Source: Planctomycetota bacterium (GTDB taxonomy: Bacteria > Planctomycetota > GCA-002687715 > DRQF01). From it: 44,320 nucleotides of DNA. The position numbers were made by a program, and so were the translations under genes. The stretch spans positions 1 to 44,320 of the forward strand of contig DRQF01000002.1 of the NCBI GenBank assembly GCA_011369445.1, written 5' to 3'. Below are positions 1-8,458 of this stretch, piece by piece. The first letter of the stretch is position 1, and each line of letters opens with the position of its first letter. Under the pieces are notes generated by a model. It saw only the letters and a program-made list of their open reading frames with translations, was not told where the DNA came from and did no database searches.

Positions 1-142
1 CTTCGACGGTCAGGGCAAGTATGCAGCCCTCGCCCCCATCCGCTACCCCGGCCTGGGCGGCCTCCTCGTCCGCAGCCAGTTCTTCTCCCTCACGTCCCCC
101 TTCGCCTCCTCCAACGGCCTGGAGTTCCTCCTTGTGCCATGA
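1..142 (+). CDS. C-terminal end of a probable secreted protein (partial)
   Basis: An open frame runs in from the window edge (reading from base 2) and stops with TGA at 140-142. Only about 46 residues are visible, rich in Gly, Leu, Ser and Phe, ending SSNGLEFLLVP. Such hydrophobic endings are common in large secreted beta-rich proteins of planctomycete-like genomes, and this window has several such proteins. No domain can be named from this piece. The frame is plausible because it is open from the edge and the following 500 bases hold no convincing gene on this strand. Confidence 0.5.
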   Translation, partial: FDGQGKYAALAPIRYPGLGGLLVRSQFFSLTSPFASSNGLEFLLVP

Positions 143-651
143 CCACCGCCCCCCATGCATGTGTCGGTAGGGGACGAGCGGGAGGTCGTCGTTCCAGGAA
201 GGCATGGCGGCTGAAGCCGCCGGTCCAAATCTTGTACGTCGTGCGGCAGGACAAGAAGACGGCGGATGGAAGCACGGGGTGTTGAGCAAGGGGGCGAGGG
301 CGTTGCCAACGAGGGCAAAAAGAACGCCGCCCAGGATTGCTCCTCGGCGGCGGCGGGCATCAATGATGCTCGTGATGATCGCTAACGAGTTCTCGACCTC
401 GTCCGGGCTGGAGTTGATGCAGTCACACGGGGCTAAACGTATCCTGCTGCCCTGAGGCCTTCGAACGTGTCGGCGCTCTCCTTCAGGTCACCCTGACTCT
501 TCTATTCCCGCCTTGTTCTCGGCATCCTCGCGGGCCGCATGAGGATAATTCAAAAAGATTCCTTGGGCGTGGTCTCGCGAATCCTGCGACGGCGAGATAA
601 ACACCTGGGTTCAAGTCACTTGCGAAGGAATCTCGGCCACAAGGATCGCAT
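143..651. other. Intergenic stretch of about 500 bp without a convincing gene
   Basis: Short frames occur on both strands (for example 204-455 plus), but none has a ribosome-binding site, a recognisable domain or sensible composition. The one clear structure is a perfect palindrome at 206-221. The stretch separates the end of the first secreted protein from the 3' end of the minus-strand HEAT-like gene. No strong terminator was found for either gene. Confidence 0.5.
206..221. repeat. REP-like palindrome
   Basis: The bases GGCGGCTGAAGCCGCC form 7-bp perfect arms (GGCGGCT / AGCCGCC) around a two-base centre. Short GC-rich palindromes of this kind, lying in gaps between genes, resemble REP elements spread by RAYT transposases. 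I noticed no second copy in this window and there is no RAYT gene nearby, so the REP label is an inference. It could also be a protein-binding site or a transcript hairpin; there is no following T-run. Confidence 0.4.
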
Positions 652-1788
652 TCAGAGATGATCCAGGAAGCGGATCAGGGGAGAATCGGGGGCATCCAAG
701 AGGATGGCGCGCCGGATGCGAATGAGCCCTGACCTCGGATGGACGTCAAAGATCTCCCCCAGCACGGTCAACCCGGCGACGCGGCGGGCCCCGGAAGGGA
801 TCTCACCCGATTCGAGTCGGTGGAGCAGGACACCCAGATCCCTCGAATTCCCCATGTGGCGGGCGAGGTTCCAACCGATGGCCTCCAGACGCGAGGCATT
901 CCTCTCCGCCGTGAGGGCACGGATACTCCGCAACGCGGGTCGAAGGGAAACGGCCGTTGCGGATGGGTCGCGACGTGGGGGATTCGATCGCCCCGCCGCC
1001 AAGACGTCGGACTGGAGGGCGCCATCGCGGACCGCCAGGGCAAGGCGGAGAGCCCGACGCGGTCCCGACCCCAGCCAAGGGATGCGCGTGACCGCCCTCA
1101 CCTTCCGCTGCAAGACGACGGACCAGGGACGGTTTTCCGTGAAGGAAAGAGCCAGACTCGCCGCCAGGAAGACGTCGCGCGGCGTGGACTCGGGATGAAA
1201 CACCAAGTCCAAGAGCGCACCGTCCGCGGGGGCGCCGAGCAGCCCCAACCCCAAAGCCGCCGCTGCGCGAATCCTGGGTGAAATCGGGCCGTCTTCCCCC
1301 AGAAGGGCGCGCCCCACCCCCTTGTCGCCGGCGAGATCCTCCAGAAACGGACGGAGATGAGGGCGTTCGAGTTCCGCCAATGCGAGCACGAGCCCCACGG
1401 CTTCGTCCTCGGTCGCCCCCTCCAGATCGGCGAGGAGAGCGCCCTTGATTCCCGCGGCGTCCATGCGGGCGAGCGCGACAGCGGCAACCCCTCGCTCCCG
1501 AGACGACCCGCATTCCATGACCCGCCGCAACAACGTCACGGCGCGCCGACGCCCCATGAGATCCTTGAAAGGACTCCTGCGCGGAGGCCGCAGGCGACGG
1601 GCCAGGGCGCTCGATCCTCCTCCCCCCGAAACCGAGGCTCCGCGATCAGACGGCGACGACTTGGCCACGGCGACGAGACGAGGCTGGGACTGCCCAGGGG
1701 CCTCGGAAAGCACCCCCAAGGCGGCGCCCCCCATCAACAGGGTCGCCATCCCTATCAAGAGTGCGCCCATTCGTCTCGTCTCATTCAC
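652..1788 (-). CDS. Exported or membrane-anchored HEAT-repeat-like protein
   Basis: The product has 378 residues and starts at GTG 1788, with AAAGGA upstream. A hydrophobic stretch at about residues 8-28 (MGALLIGMATLLMGGAALGV) looks like a signal peptide or N-terminal anchor. A Ser/Gly/Arg-rich linker follows. Residues 80-260 are made of Ala/Leu-rich helical pairs, including AAVALARM, AVGLVLALAEL and RAAAALGLGLLG, typical of HEAT or PBS-lyase-like repeats that act as protein-binding scaffolds. No catalytic motif is visible. An ATG at 1770 is an alternative start but has no good ribosome-binding site. The gene is divergent from the lipoyl operon across 353 bp. Role unknown; probably envelope or periplasmic. 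Confidence 0.75.
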   Translation of the reverse strand: MNETRRMGALLIGMATLLMGGAALGVLSEAPGQSQPRLVAVAKSSPSDRGASVSGGGGSSALARRLRPPRRSPFKDLMGRRRAVTLLRRVMECGSSRERGVAAVALARMDAAGIKGALLADLEGATEDEAVGLVLALAELERPHLRPFLEDLAGDKGVGRALLGEDGPISPRIRAAAALGLGLLGAPADGALLDLVFHPESTPRDVFLAASLALSFTENRPWSVVLQRKVRAVTRIPWLGSGPRRALRLALAVRDGALQSDVLAAGRSNPPRRDPSATAVSLRPALRSIRALTAERNASRLEAIGWNLARHMGNSRDLGVLLHRLESGEIPSGARRVAGLTVLGEIFDVHPRSGLIRIRRAILLDAPDSPLIRFLDHL

Positions 1789-2141
1789 TGGTCGCCTACG
1801 ATCCTTTCTCTTCCTCTCCCGCGCAGGCGCTCACGGGCGCCTTCCTCGACGCAATCGCCGGGCCAAGCCCCTCATGAAATCACAACCCTGTTCCAGATCA
1901 ATAACTTAGAGAAGATTCGCCCCAGACCATCCCGTGAAAGACACCGGCCATGCGGCGTTTTCGCTCGATCGGATGACACGATCGGGCGCAAAGGCTCGTC
2001 CGGGCGAGAAAAACCCTTTTCCCCCTCCCTTATCGACCTCTCCCCCCTCTTCGCCGGAGACCGAGATCCTGCAAACTCGCAAGTCATTGAAATTCTTCCA
2101 CTTGTGACGATTCCAGGCACGCCTCCGATCGAGACTCGACC
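1789..2141. other. Divergent intergenic region before the lipoyl operon
   Basis: This 353-bp stretch separates the HEAT-like gene (minus) from lipA (plus) and must hold promoters for both. I see no strong sigma-70 pair. The best candidate for lipA is TTGAAA near 2087, without a good -10. At 1966-1984 the palindrome CGATCG occurs twice with a 7-base spacer, which could be an operator, but such sites are also expected by chance. An open frame crosses the region on the minus strand, but it is a shadow of lipA. Confidence 0.4.
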
Positions 2142-3116
2142 TTGCCTCCCAGCCGCCGTTCCCCTAAAACACAGGGTCGGTCGGCCCGGGATGGAGAGTC
2201 CGTCATCAACGAGACGCAGCGCAAACCCGCCTGGTTGAAGATCCGCCCCCCCTCGGGGGCCCGCTACAACCGCATCAAGGGGCTCAGAGAAGGGCTTTCC
2301 CTCGCCACGGTCTGCGAGGAAGCCCGCTGCCCGAACCTCTCGGAATGCTGGGGAGCGGGCACGGCGACCTTCATGATCCTGGGCGATACCTGCACCCGCG
2401 CCTGCCGTTTTTGCAACGTCAATACGGGCAACCCACACGGCTGGACCGACCCCGAAGAGCCCTCCAAGCTCGCTGAAGCGGTCTCCACCATGGAACTCAG
2501 CTACGTCGTTTTGACCATGGTGGATCGGGATGACCTCGACGACGGAGGCGCCGACCATGCAGCGCTGTGCGTCGAAGCGCTCCGACGCGCTGATCCGCAT
2601 CTCAAGGTCGAGATGCTGGCCGGCGACTTCCGCGGGGAGCCTTCCGCCATCGCCCGCGTCGCCCGATCTGGTTGCGAGGTCTTCGCCCACAACTTGGAAT
2701 GCGTCCGCCGCCTCACTCCCACGGTTCGCGATCGTCGCTGCGGCTACGACCAGTCCCTGGGGGTGTTGAAGACAGCCAAGGACCTTGCTCCCGACGTGGT
2801 GACCAAGTCCTCGCTCATGCTGGGACTCGGTGAATCGGACGCGGAGATTCGCGAAGCCATGGAGGATCTGAGGGCGGCCGGCGTGCAGATCCTGACCCTC
2901 GGCCAATACCTGCGTCCCGCCCCCCGCTTCCTCCCCGTGGATCGCTACGTGACGCCCGAGGAATTCACTCACTGGAAAGATGTCGCCCAAGAGTTGGGCT
3001 TCGACTTCTGCGCCTCCGGCCCCTTGGTTCGCAGCTCCTATCGAGCGGGCGAGGTCTTCCTCGAAGGTTTCCTGAAAGCCCGCGCCCAGACGTCGGGAGA
3101 TGGGGAGGGCCTATGA
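2142..3116 (+). CDS. lipA: Lipoyl synthase
   Basis: Radical-SAM enzyme that inserts two sulfur atoms into octanoyl groups on E2 or H-protein lipoyl domains, in the cytoplasm. All hallmarks are present in 324 residues: the auxiliary 4Fe-4S ligands CX4CX5C at Cys58, Cys63 and Cys69 (CEEARCPNLSEC), the radical-SAM CX3CX2C at Cys84, Cys88 and Cys91 (CTRACRFC), and the C-terminal RSSY at 297-300. The start is TTG 2142. No ATG lies in frame before the conserved KPAWLK region, so a non-ATG start is needed, but the exact codon is uncertain. The stop overlaps the next start (ATGA). It heads a six-gene operon ending with lipB, so attachment and sulfur insertion are co-expressed with their E2 substrate. 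Confidence 0.96.
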   Translation: MPPSRRSPKTQGRSARDGESVINETQRKPAWLKIRPPSGARYNRIKGLREGLSLATVCEEARCPNLSECWGAGTATFMILGDTCTRACRFCNVNTGNPHGWTDPEEPSKLAEAVSTMELSYVVLTMVDRDDLDDGGADHAALCVEALRRADPHLKVEMLAGDFRGEPSAIARVARSGCEVFAHNLECVRRLTPTVRDRRCGYDQSLGVLKTAKDLAPDVVTKSSLMLGLGESDAEIREAMEDLRAAGVQILTLGQYLRPAPRFLPVDRYVTPEEFTHWKDVAQELGFDFCASGPLVRSSYRAGEVFLEGFLKARAQTSGDGEGL

Positions 3117-4102
3117 ACCCAAAGCCGCCTTCCACCACAACACCGCAACAGGGCGACCCCCGCCTGCTGGAAATCCATCGCTTGGTGCGCATCGCCCAGG
3201 AATTAGATCGCGCCCTCGCGCCACGGATGGCCGGACCGCGGGGACGCCCGTGGCTCGCGGACCCGAGAGTGGAACCCGCGATCCTGGGTGCCCTCAGTCA
3301 TCTCGGCCCCCAGGACGCCATCTTCCCGAATCGTCGCAGTCTCGCACTTGCGTTGCTGCGCGGTTGGGCTCTCGAGGACCTCACCGCAGCGATCCTCGAG
3401 CGGGGCCCCCACGCCAATCCCGTCCCCTTTGGCGAGGCCGGCGTCCCCGAGCTCGGCCTGCAACCCGCCGCCCTCGTGCAGCCCACGCGTCCTCTCGAAG
3501 CCGTGGGCTACGCCCTCGGCGCGAATGCAGACGTGGTGACGGCCGCCGTCCTCGGCGACGCCCATCTGACGGAAGGCCCACTCAACATGGCGCTCGCCAT
3601 GGCGAGCGCCCACAAGGCCCCCTTATTCTTCGTGGCTCTCCGCGAGGAGGGCGGCCACCCGGCTTTCGCCCCCTTGGGGGAAGGCTTCGGATGGATCAAC
3701 GCCACCGTGGCGGGAACCGATGCGCTGGCCATCGTCCAAGCCGCCGAAGGACTCACGCGGCGACTCCGCGAAGAGAACCGGCCAGCTCTCCTGGAAATCC
3801 TGGTGTCCGGAGACTCTCCCGCCAGCGCCCTCGGCCGCGCTCTTCGGGAAGCGGGGGTGCTCGACGACGACCTGGATGCATCCATCCTAGAGGCCGTCCG
3901 GGCGGACGTCCGAGCAGCCATCGACGCCGCGCTGGCTCTGCCCGCCCGCTCGAAAGAAGTGACCGAGATCTTCGAATCCTGCCCGAAGAGCGATGCTCCG
4001 CCCAACCGGTCGCGAGACGCCTGGCTGCGCTTCGGCCGGGAATACGGGGGAAGCGAGGACCCAGACGCCTCTCACCTGGCCTTCGGAGGGCACGGTTCAT
4101 GA
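3113..4102 (+). CDS. 2-oxoacid dehydrogenase E1 alpha-like subunit with degenerate ThDP motif
   Basis: The 329-residue product sits where the E1 alpha subunit of pyruvate or branched-chain 2-oxoacid dehydrogenase belongs, between lipA (ATGA overlap) and the E1 beta gene (ATGA overlap). An ungapped match to the family's ThDP motif, GDG...(about 27)...NN, covers residues 148-178. The Asp is kept (G148, D149) but the third Gly is Ala150 and the Asn pair that binds the metal-diphosphate is Arg177-Glu178. The surrounding pattern (Gly155, Met163, Ala164, Lys168, Pro170, Phe173, Val174) is retained, so the family assignment is sound. The region before it lacks the usual GKGGSMH-type segment. It is probably not a normal ThDP enzyme; it may be structural, regulatory, or carry a new activity. 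Substrate unknown. Confidence 0.8.
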   Translation: MNPKPPSTTTPQQGDPRLLEIHRLVRIAQELDRALAPRMAGPRGRPWLADPRVEPAILGALSHLGPQDAIFPNRRSLALALLRGWALEDLTAAILERGPHANPVPFGEAGVPELGLQPAALVQPTRPLEAVGYALGANADVVTAAVLGDAHLTEGPLNMALAMASAHKAPLFFVALREEGGHPAFAPLGEGFGWINATVAGTDALAIVQAAEGLTRRLREENRPALLEILVSGDSPASALGRALREAGVLDDDLDASILEAVRADVRAAIDAALALPARSKEVTEIFESCPKSDAPPNRSRDAWLRFGREYGGSEDPDASHLAFGGHGS

Positions 4103-5055
4103 CGACACTCGGACGCGCCGTCCAAGAGGCCCTCGGCAAGGTCTTCGAGAAGGACCCGAAGGCCGTTCTCCTCACCGCCGACGCTCAGCGAGGGGGGCCA
4201 TTCGGTCTCACAAGGGATCTCGCGAACCGCTTCGACGACCGGCGCGTCATCGACGTGCCCGCTGGCGCCGCGGCCCGGGCGGCCGTTGCCCTGGGGCTCG
4301 GCCTCGCGGGCCAACGCCCCATCGTGGAAATGCCTCTGGGCGAGGAGATCCTGGAAGCCCTTCCCACTCTCGCCCGCGCCGGACGCGTGAGCTGGGAGAG
4401 CTCTGGCAAGCGCGCGTGCCCCATGGTCCTTCGCATCCCTTCCGGTCCCTCCCACGGCGCGGGGCCGGGTCTGGCGTCCCACGCCGCCCGCCATCTGGCG
4501 GCCTTGCCCGGCTGGGTCGTGGGATCGGTGGCGACGTCCGCGCAAGCCCGGGCCTGGCTCGAGTGGGCCTGCACATCGTCCACACCGGTGGCGCTGCTGG
4601 AATCCCGTGATGCCTATGGCGTGGACGTTCTCCCCGCCGAGTCATCCGTACACGAACCCTGTCGAGCGCGATGCCTGCGAGAAGGCACCGACATCACGTT
4701 GATCGCCTGGGGCGACGCGTTGGGAACGGCATGCTCGGCCGCGGATGCCGCCTCGGAACGCGGCATCTCGACGGCGCTATGGGATCCGTCCATGCTGTGT
4801 CCTTGGGACGAAGAGGCTCTCCTCGCGGCGGTGCGAAAAACGGGCCGCGTCGTCATCGTCGAAGCCGCACCCAAGAACGCCGGGCTCAGTGAGAGCCTGG
4901 CCGCTCTGATCGTGGAGCGCGCCGTCGAATGGTTGGAGGGTCCCGTTCTCCGAGTCACTCAGCCGTCGTGCCCCCTGCCGGCGACTGTCGCACCCGAATC
5001 ATGTCTGACCGTGGGCGCCGTCACGGCCGCCGTGGAACAAGTCATCCAATTCTGA
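4099..5055 (+). CDS. 2-oxoacid dehydrogenase E1 beta-like subunit lacking the catalytic Glu
   Basis: The 318-residue product matches the E1 beta layout throughout: an N-terminal pyrimidine-binding-type domain, a central PMVLRIPSG segment (PVTIRSPFG in Bacillus PdhB), and a C-terminal transketolase-type domain with EGTDITLIAWG, CPWDEEALLAAVRKTGR, and PVLRVTQPSCPLP. The start is ATG 4099, overlapping the E1 alpha stop; the same frame stays open upstream only as a shadow of E1 alpha. The GED motif reads TAD. In the conserved DTPLAE segment the Glu that activates the ThDP aminopyrimidine is Ala57 (IDVPAGAA, residues 51-58), and the HSQ-type His region is shortened. With the partner subunit also altered, normal decarboxylation looks unlikely. 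The gene is followed after 16 bp by E2. Confidence 0.85.
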   Translation: MTTLGRAVQEALGKVFEKDPKAVLLTADAQRGGPFGLTRDLANRFDDRRVIDVPAGAAARAAVALGLGLAGQRPIVEMPLGEEILEALPTLARAGRVSWESSGKRACPMVLRIPSGPSHGAGPGLASHAARHLAALPGWVVGSVATSAQARAWLEWACTSSTPVALLESRDAYGVDVLPAESSVHEPCRARCLREGTDITLIAWGDALGTACSAADAASERGISTALWDPSMLCPWDEEALLAAVRKTGRVVIVEAAPKNAGLSESLAALIVERAVEWLEGPVLRVTQPSCPLPATVAPESCLTVGAVTAAVEQVIQF

Positions 5056-5071
5056 GAAAGAAGGACGTACC

Positions 5072-6325
5072 GTGTCTTTTGAATTCAAACTGCCCGACCT
5101 CGGCGAAGGCGTTGCCGAGGGAGAGATTGTCGAATGGAAGGTCCAGGTGGGAGACCAGGTCGAGGAAGACCAGCCTCTCGTCGAAGTGATGACGGACAAG
5201 GCCACGGTGGAGATCCCCTCCCCGTCGTCCGGGGTCGTGGAGAAGATCCTGGCCGAACCGGGGGCCGTGGTCCCCGTGGGCGAGGTGCTGGTGGTCATCG
5301 GCGGTGAAGGGGCCCCCACCCCCGCGCCGGCCCCGCGCGAAGAGAGCCCCGCGCCCGCGGCGCCCGAACCCGCCCCTGCTGCCCCCGCGGTGCCCGTCGC
5401 CCCAGCGCCCGCGAAGGCCGACGACAAGGTTCTGGCCACGCCCGCCACGCGCAAGCTCGCCCGCGACCTGGGCATCGACATCAACCAGGTGACGGGGACG
5501 GGGCCACGGGGCCGCGTCACCAAGGATGACGTCCGCCTGTTCCAGGCGCCGACGACCGCGACGCCCACGGCCCCCGCGGCGGCGGCGGCGCAGACGAGTC
5601 CCGCCGCGCCCCTCGTCGAAGCCGGAGCAGTGGAACGCATCCCATACCGGGGTATCCGGAAGAAGATCGGCGACCAGATGGTCAAGAGTGCCTTCAGCGC
5701 CCCCCATTTCACACTGGTCGAAGAGGTCGACATGACCGCCATCAACGAGCTCCGCAAGGGGGTGAAGGAAGAGTCCGCGCAACGCGGCGTCAAGGTGACG
5801 TTCCTGCCCTTCATCATGAAAGCACTCATCGCCGCGCTGAAGCAGCACCCGACCCTGAATGGTCGACTGGATGAGGAGAATGGCGAGATCCTGCAATTCT
5901 CCGACGTCCACATCGGCTTTGCCTTGGACACGGACCGCGGTCTCATGGTGCCCGTGATCAGAAACGCCCACCGCCGCAACGTCTTCGAATTGGCGAGTGA
6001 ACTGCAACGCCTGAGCGGCGCCGGTCGCGACGGATCGATCACCCGCGAGGAACTCAACGGATCGACCATTACCATTACGAGCGCGGGGTCGATCGGCGGT
6101 CTGTTCGCGACGCCGATCATCAACTACCCGGAGCTGGCGATTCTCGGCGTCTACCGCATCGAAGACCGTCCCGTCGTCATCGACGGCGAGATTCGCGTGC
6201 GCAAGATGATGTACCTGTCCATCACGCTGGATCACCGCATCATCGATGGTGCGGAAGCCGCCCGATTCATGAACACGATGAAGCGGCTTCTCGGAGATCC
6301 CACCCGGCTCCTCCTGGAGGGTTGA
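5072..6325 (+). CDS. Dihydrolipoamide acyltransferase (E2)
   Basis: Core acyltransferase of a 2-oxoacid dehydrogenase complex, 417 residues, starting at GTG 5072 after GAAGGA. Residues 1-78 are one lipoyl domain with the lipoylated Lys43 in TDKATVEI. An Ala/Pro/Glu-rich flexible linker follows (about 82-115). The peripheral-subunit-binding domain lies at about 120-155 (TPATRKLARDLG, GTGPRGRVTKDDV). A second Ala/Pro linker leads to the catalytic domain (about 190-417) with the active-site HRIIDG at 388-393. Unlike the E1-like genes just upstream, every key residue is intact. It provides the lipoyl substrate for LipA and LipB in the same operon. Whether it is specific for acetyl, branched-chain or another acyl group cannot be told from the motifs. 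Confidence 0.95.
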   Translation: MSFEFKLPDLGEGVAEGEIVEWKVQVGDQVEEDQPLVEVMTDKATVEIPSPSSGVVEKILAEPGAVVPVGEVLVVIGGEGAPTPAPAPREESPAPAAPEPAPAAPAVPVAPAPAKADDKVLATPATRKLARDLGIDINQVTGTGPRGRVTKDDVRLFQAPTTATPTAPAAAAAQTSPAAPLVEAGAVERIPYRGIRKKIGDQMVKSAFSAPHFTLVEEVDMTAINELRKGVKEESAQRGVKVTFLPFIMKALIAALKQHPTLNGRLDEENGEILQFSDVHIGFALDTDRGLMVPVIRNAHRRNVFELASELQRLSGAGRDGSITREELNGSTITITSAGSIGGLFATPIINYPELAILGVYRIEDRPVVIDGEIRVRKMMYLSITLDHRIIDGAEAARFMNTMKRLLGDPTRLLLEG

Positions 6326-6327
6326 GC

Positions 6328-7731
6328 ATGAGCAAGAGCACGCAAGCGGTCGTCCTGGGCGCCGGCCCCGGTGGCTATGTCGCGGCCATCCGCCTGGCGC
6401 AAAGGGGAGTGAAAACCATCCTCGTGGAGAAGTCCCGCGTCGGGGGCGTCTGCCTGAATCGGGGATGCATCCCGTCGAAGGCCTTCATCCATGCGGCGAA
6501 GGTCGTCGAGCACATGCAACACGCCGAGACCATGGGAATCTTGGCTGACAAACCCCGCATCGATCTCGCGCGCACGAAGGCCTGGAAGGATTCCATCGTC
6601 CAACGCCTCACGGGGGGCATCGGCGTCCTGCTGGAGAAGGCGGGCGTCGAAGTCGTCACGGGACGTGGGCGCTTTGAAGATCCCCACACCCTGAACGTGC
6701 AGGGAGAAGACGGTGCCACGACGATCCGCTTCGAGCAGGCGATCATCGCCACGGGATCGCGATCGCTGGAGATCCCCCCCTTCCCTTACGACCGCAAAAG
6801 GATCATCTCCAGCACCGAAGCCTTGGACCTGGAGGACGTCCCCAAGCGACTCTGCGTGATCGGTGGTGGAGTGATCGGGTTGGAGATCGGCATGTATCTC
6901 CATCGCTTCGGCGCCGAGGTGACCGTTGTCGAAATGATGGATCAGATCCTCCCCGGGATCGATGCGGACATCGTGAAGACACTCAGTCGCGCGCTGAAGA
7001 AGCGCAAGATCAAGGTGCACCTGAATGCGCGCGCGGAGGGCTTCGAAGACGACGGCGACGGCATCAGAGTCAAGGTGACCACCGACAAGGGCAAGACGCT
7101 CGATATCCCCTGCGACAAGGTTCTCGTTTCCGTGGGGAGGCGCCCGAACACGGAAGACTTGGGCTTGGACCTGGCGGGCGTGCAGGTGGGCGAACGGGGC
7201 TTCATCCCGGTGGACGCCCAGCTCCGCACGTCCACACCCCATATCTTCGCCATCGGCGACATCACGGGTGGTGCGTTGCTGGCCCACAAGGCTTCCAAGG
7301 AGGGCCTGGTGGCGGCAGCAGTCATCGCAGGTGATGACGAGGTCTATGACGTCCGCGCCATGCCCGCCGCGGTCTTCACCGAACCGGAGATCGCCACCGT
7401 GGGTCTGACCGAAGATGAAGCGGTGTCCAAGGGGCATTCGGTCCGCGTGGGGCGATTCCCCTTCTCGGCTCTCGGCAAGGCCCTGACTTGCGGTGAGACG
7501 GAGGGTTTCGTGAAAATCGTGGCGGACGCCGAGGACGATCGGATTCTGGGCGTCCATATCATCGGCCATGCGGCATCCGATCTCATCAGCGAAGCCGCCG
7601 TCGCCATCGAAGCTGGATTGTGTGCCGAGGACCTCGCCTTGACGGTCCATCCCCATCCGACGATGGGCGAAAGCTTGATGGAGGCCGCCGAAGCGGTTCA
7701 TGGGATGGCCATCCACATTCTCAATCCGTGA
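6328..7731 (+). CDS. lpdA: Dihydrolipoamide dehydrogenase (E3)
   Basis: FAD enzyme that reoxidises dihydrolipoyl groups with NAD+. The product has 467 residues. It shows the N-terminal FAD-binding GAGPGG (11-16), the redox disulfide Cys42/Cys47 in GGVCLNRGCIPSK, an internal NAD-binding VIGGGVIGLEIG, the second FAD motif FAIGDITGG, and the C-terminal dimerisation HPHPTMGE with catalytic His443 and Glu448. The start is taken as ATG 6328 because GGAGG at about 6315-6319 is spaced correctly; a TTG at 6322 overlapping the E2 stop is possible. It is the fourth enzyme of the complex operon and overlaps or abuts lipB. No sign of degeneration. Confidence 0.96.
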   Translation: MSKSTQAVVLGAGPGGYVAAIRLAQRGVKTILVEKSRVGGVCLNRGCIPSKAFIHAAKVVEHMQHAETMGILADKPRIDLARTKAWKDSIVQRLTGGIGVLLEKAGVEVVTGRGRFEDPHTLNVQGEDGATTIRFEQAIIATGSRSLEIPPFPYDRKRIISSTEALDLEDVPKRLCVIGGGVIGLEIGMYLHRFGAEVTVVEMMDQILPGIDADIVKTLSRALKKRKIKVHLNARAEGFEDDGDGIRVKVTTDKGKTLDIPCDKVLVSVGRRPNTEDLGLDLAGVQVGERGFIPVDAQLRTSTPHIFAIGDITGGALLAHKASKEGLVAAAVIAGDDEVYDVRAMPAAVFTEPEIATVGLTEDEAVSKGHSVRVGRFPFSALGKALTCGETEGFVKIVADAEDDRILGVHIIGHAASDLISEAAVAIEAGLCAEDLALTVHPHPTMGESLMEAAEAVHGMAIHILNP

Positions 7732-7748
7732 TCGAGGCGGAGGCGGGC

Positions 7749-8417
7749 ATGGGCGATAGGGGCAACTCTCCAAACACACGGGTCCGCTGGTTGGGCCGGG
7801 TGAGCTACGAGGACGCCCTGACGCTCCAACAAGAACTCGTCAATCGTCGGGCGAAGAATATCGAGCCCGATCACCTGTTGCTGTTGGAGCATCCGCCTGT
7901 TTACACCATGGGCCGCAGCAGCCGCCTCGAAGAGGTCCCCAACGACGGCACGCCGGTCATTCAGGCGTCGCGCGGAGGCAAGATCACCTGGCACGGCCCG
8001 GGTCAGCTCGTCGGGTACTGGATCCGCAAACTCGAACCCGGCGCACGGGATCTTCACGCTCACCTGCGCCTGATCGAAGACCGCCTGATCGAAGTCTTGG
8101 GAAACTTCGGCTTGAAGGGCGAACGCCGACCGGGGTGGACGGGGGTGTGGTGCCACGGGAAAAAGGTGGCCTCCATTGGCGTAGCCGTAAGGAGCTGGGT
8201 GACTTACCACGGGTGGGCCCTCAACGTGGACGTGGATCGCCGAGGCTTCGAGTCCGTCCGGCCCTGCGGCCTGTCGCCGGCGGTCATGACTGATCTTCGA
8301 AGCCTACTGGGGGGACAGCGCACTTCGGTGGCGACCGTGGCGCACGCAGCCGCACGCGCATTTGCCGGCGAGGGCACAGCGAAGCTCCCCTGCGAACTCC
8401 CCCTCCCCACTCAATAA
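7749..8417 (+). CDS. lipB: Lipoyl(octanoyl) transferase
   Basis: Transfers octanoyl from acyl carrier protein to the lipoyl-domain lysine, giving the substrate of LipA. The product has 222 residues. It shows the family motifs RGGKITWHGPGQLVGY (75-90), GKKVASIGVAVR with catalytic Lys139, YHGWALNV, and catalytic Cys173 in RPCGLSP. ATG 7749 is preferred because GGAGG at 7739-7743 precedes it. A GTG at 7728 overlapping the E3 stop (GTGA) would add seven residues. It closes the operon opened by lipA, so both lipoylation steps flank the E1-E2-E3 genes. A promoter for the next gene begins 14 bp after its stop. Confidence 0.96.
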   Translation: MGDRGNSPNTRVRWLGRVSYEDALTLQQELVNRRAKNIEPDHLLLLEHPPVYTMGRSSRLEEVPNDGTPVIQASRGGKITWHGPGQLVGYWIRKLEPGARDLHAHLRLIEDRLIEVLGNFGLKGERRPGWTGVWCHGKKVASIGVAVRSWVTYHGWALNVDVDRRGFESVRPCGLSPAVMTDLRSLLGGQRTSVATVAHAAARAFAGEGTAKLPCELPLPTQ

Positions 8418-8430
8418 AAACCCAAGGACT

Positions 8431-8458
8431 TTGACCTGGGGGTCCGTTCCTGTATAAA
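8431..8458 (+). promoter_or_regulatory. Sigma-70-like promoter for the secreted protein gene
   Basis: TTGACC (8431-8436) and TATAAA (8453-8458) are separated by 16 bp, close to the sigma-70 consensus. The predicted transcript would start near 8465, leaving about 200 nt of leader before the ATG at 8669. It lies directly after lipB, so the secreted protein gene has its own promoter. I recognise no riboswitch or terminator in the leader. Confidence 0.6.

Noticed and set aside
204-455. Short plus-strand frame in the first gap, whose end (SSGLE...RILLP) faintly recalls the end of the upstream partial protein
   Set aside because: No ribosome-binding site, low-complexity Arg/Ala composition and only a few shared residues; a degraded duplicate cannot be supported.
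545-590. Possible terminator for the HEAT-like gene (GATTC/GAATC with a T-run on the minus strand)
   Set aside because: The stem is only 5 bp with a 16-base loop, too weak to call.
3100-4098. Long in-frame N-terminal extension of the E1 beta-like gene
   Set aside because: It is an out-of-frame shadow of the E1 alpha-like gene with Arg/Pro-rich composition; ATG 4099 with an ATGA overlap gives the family N-terminus.
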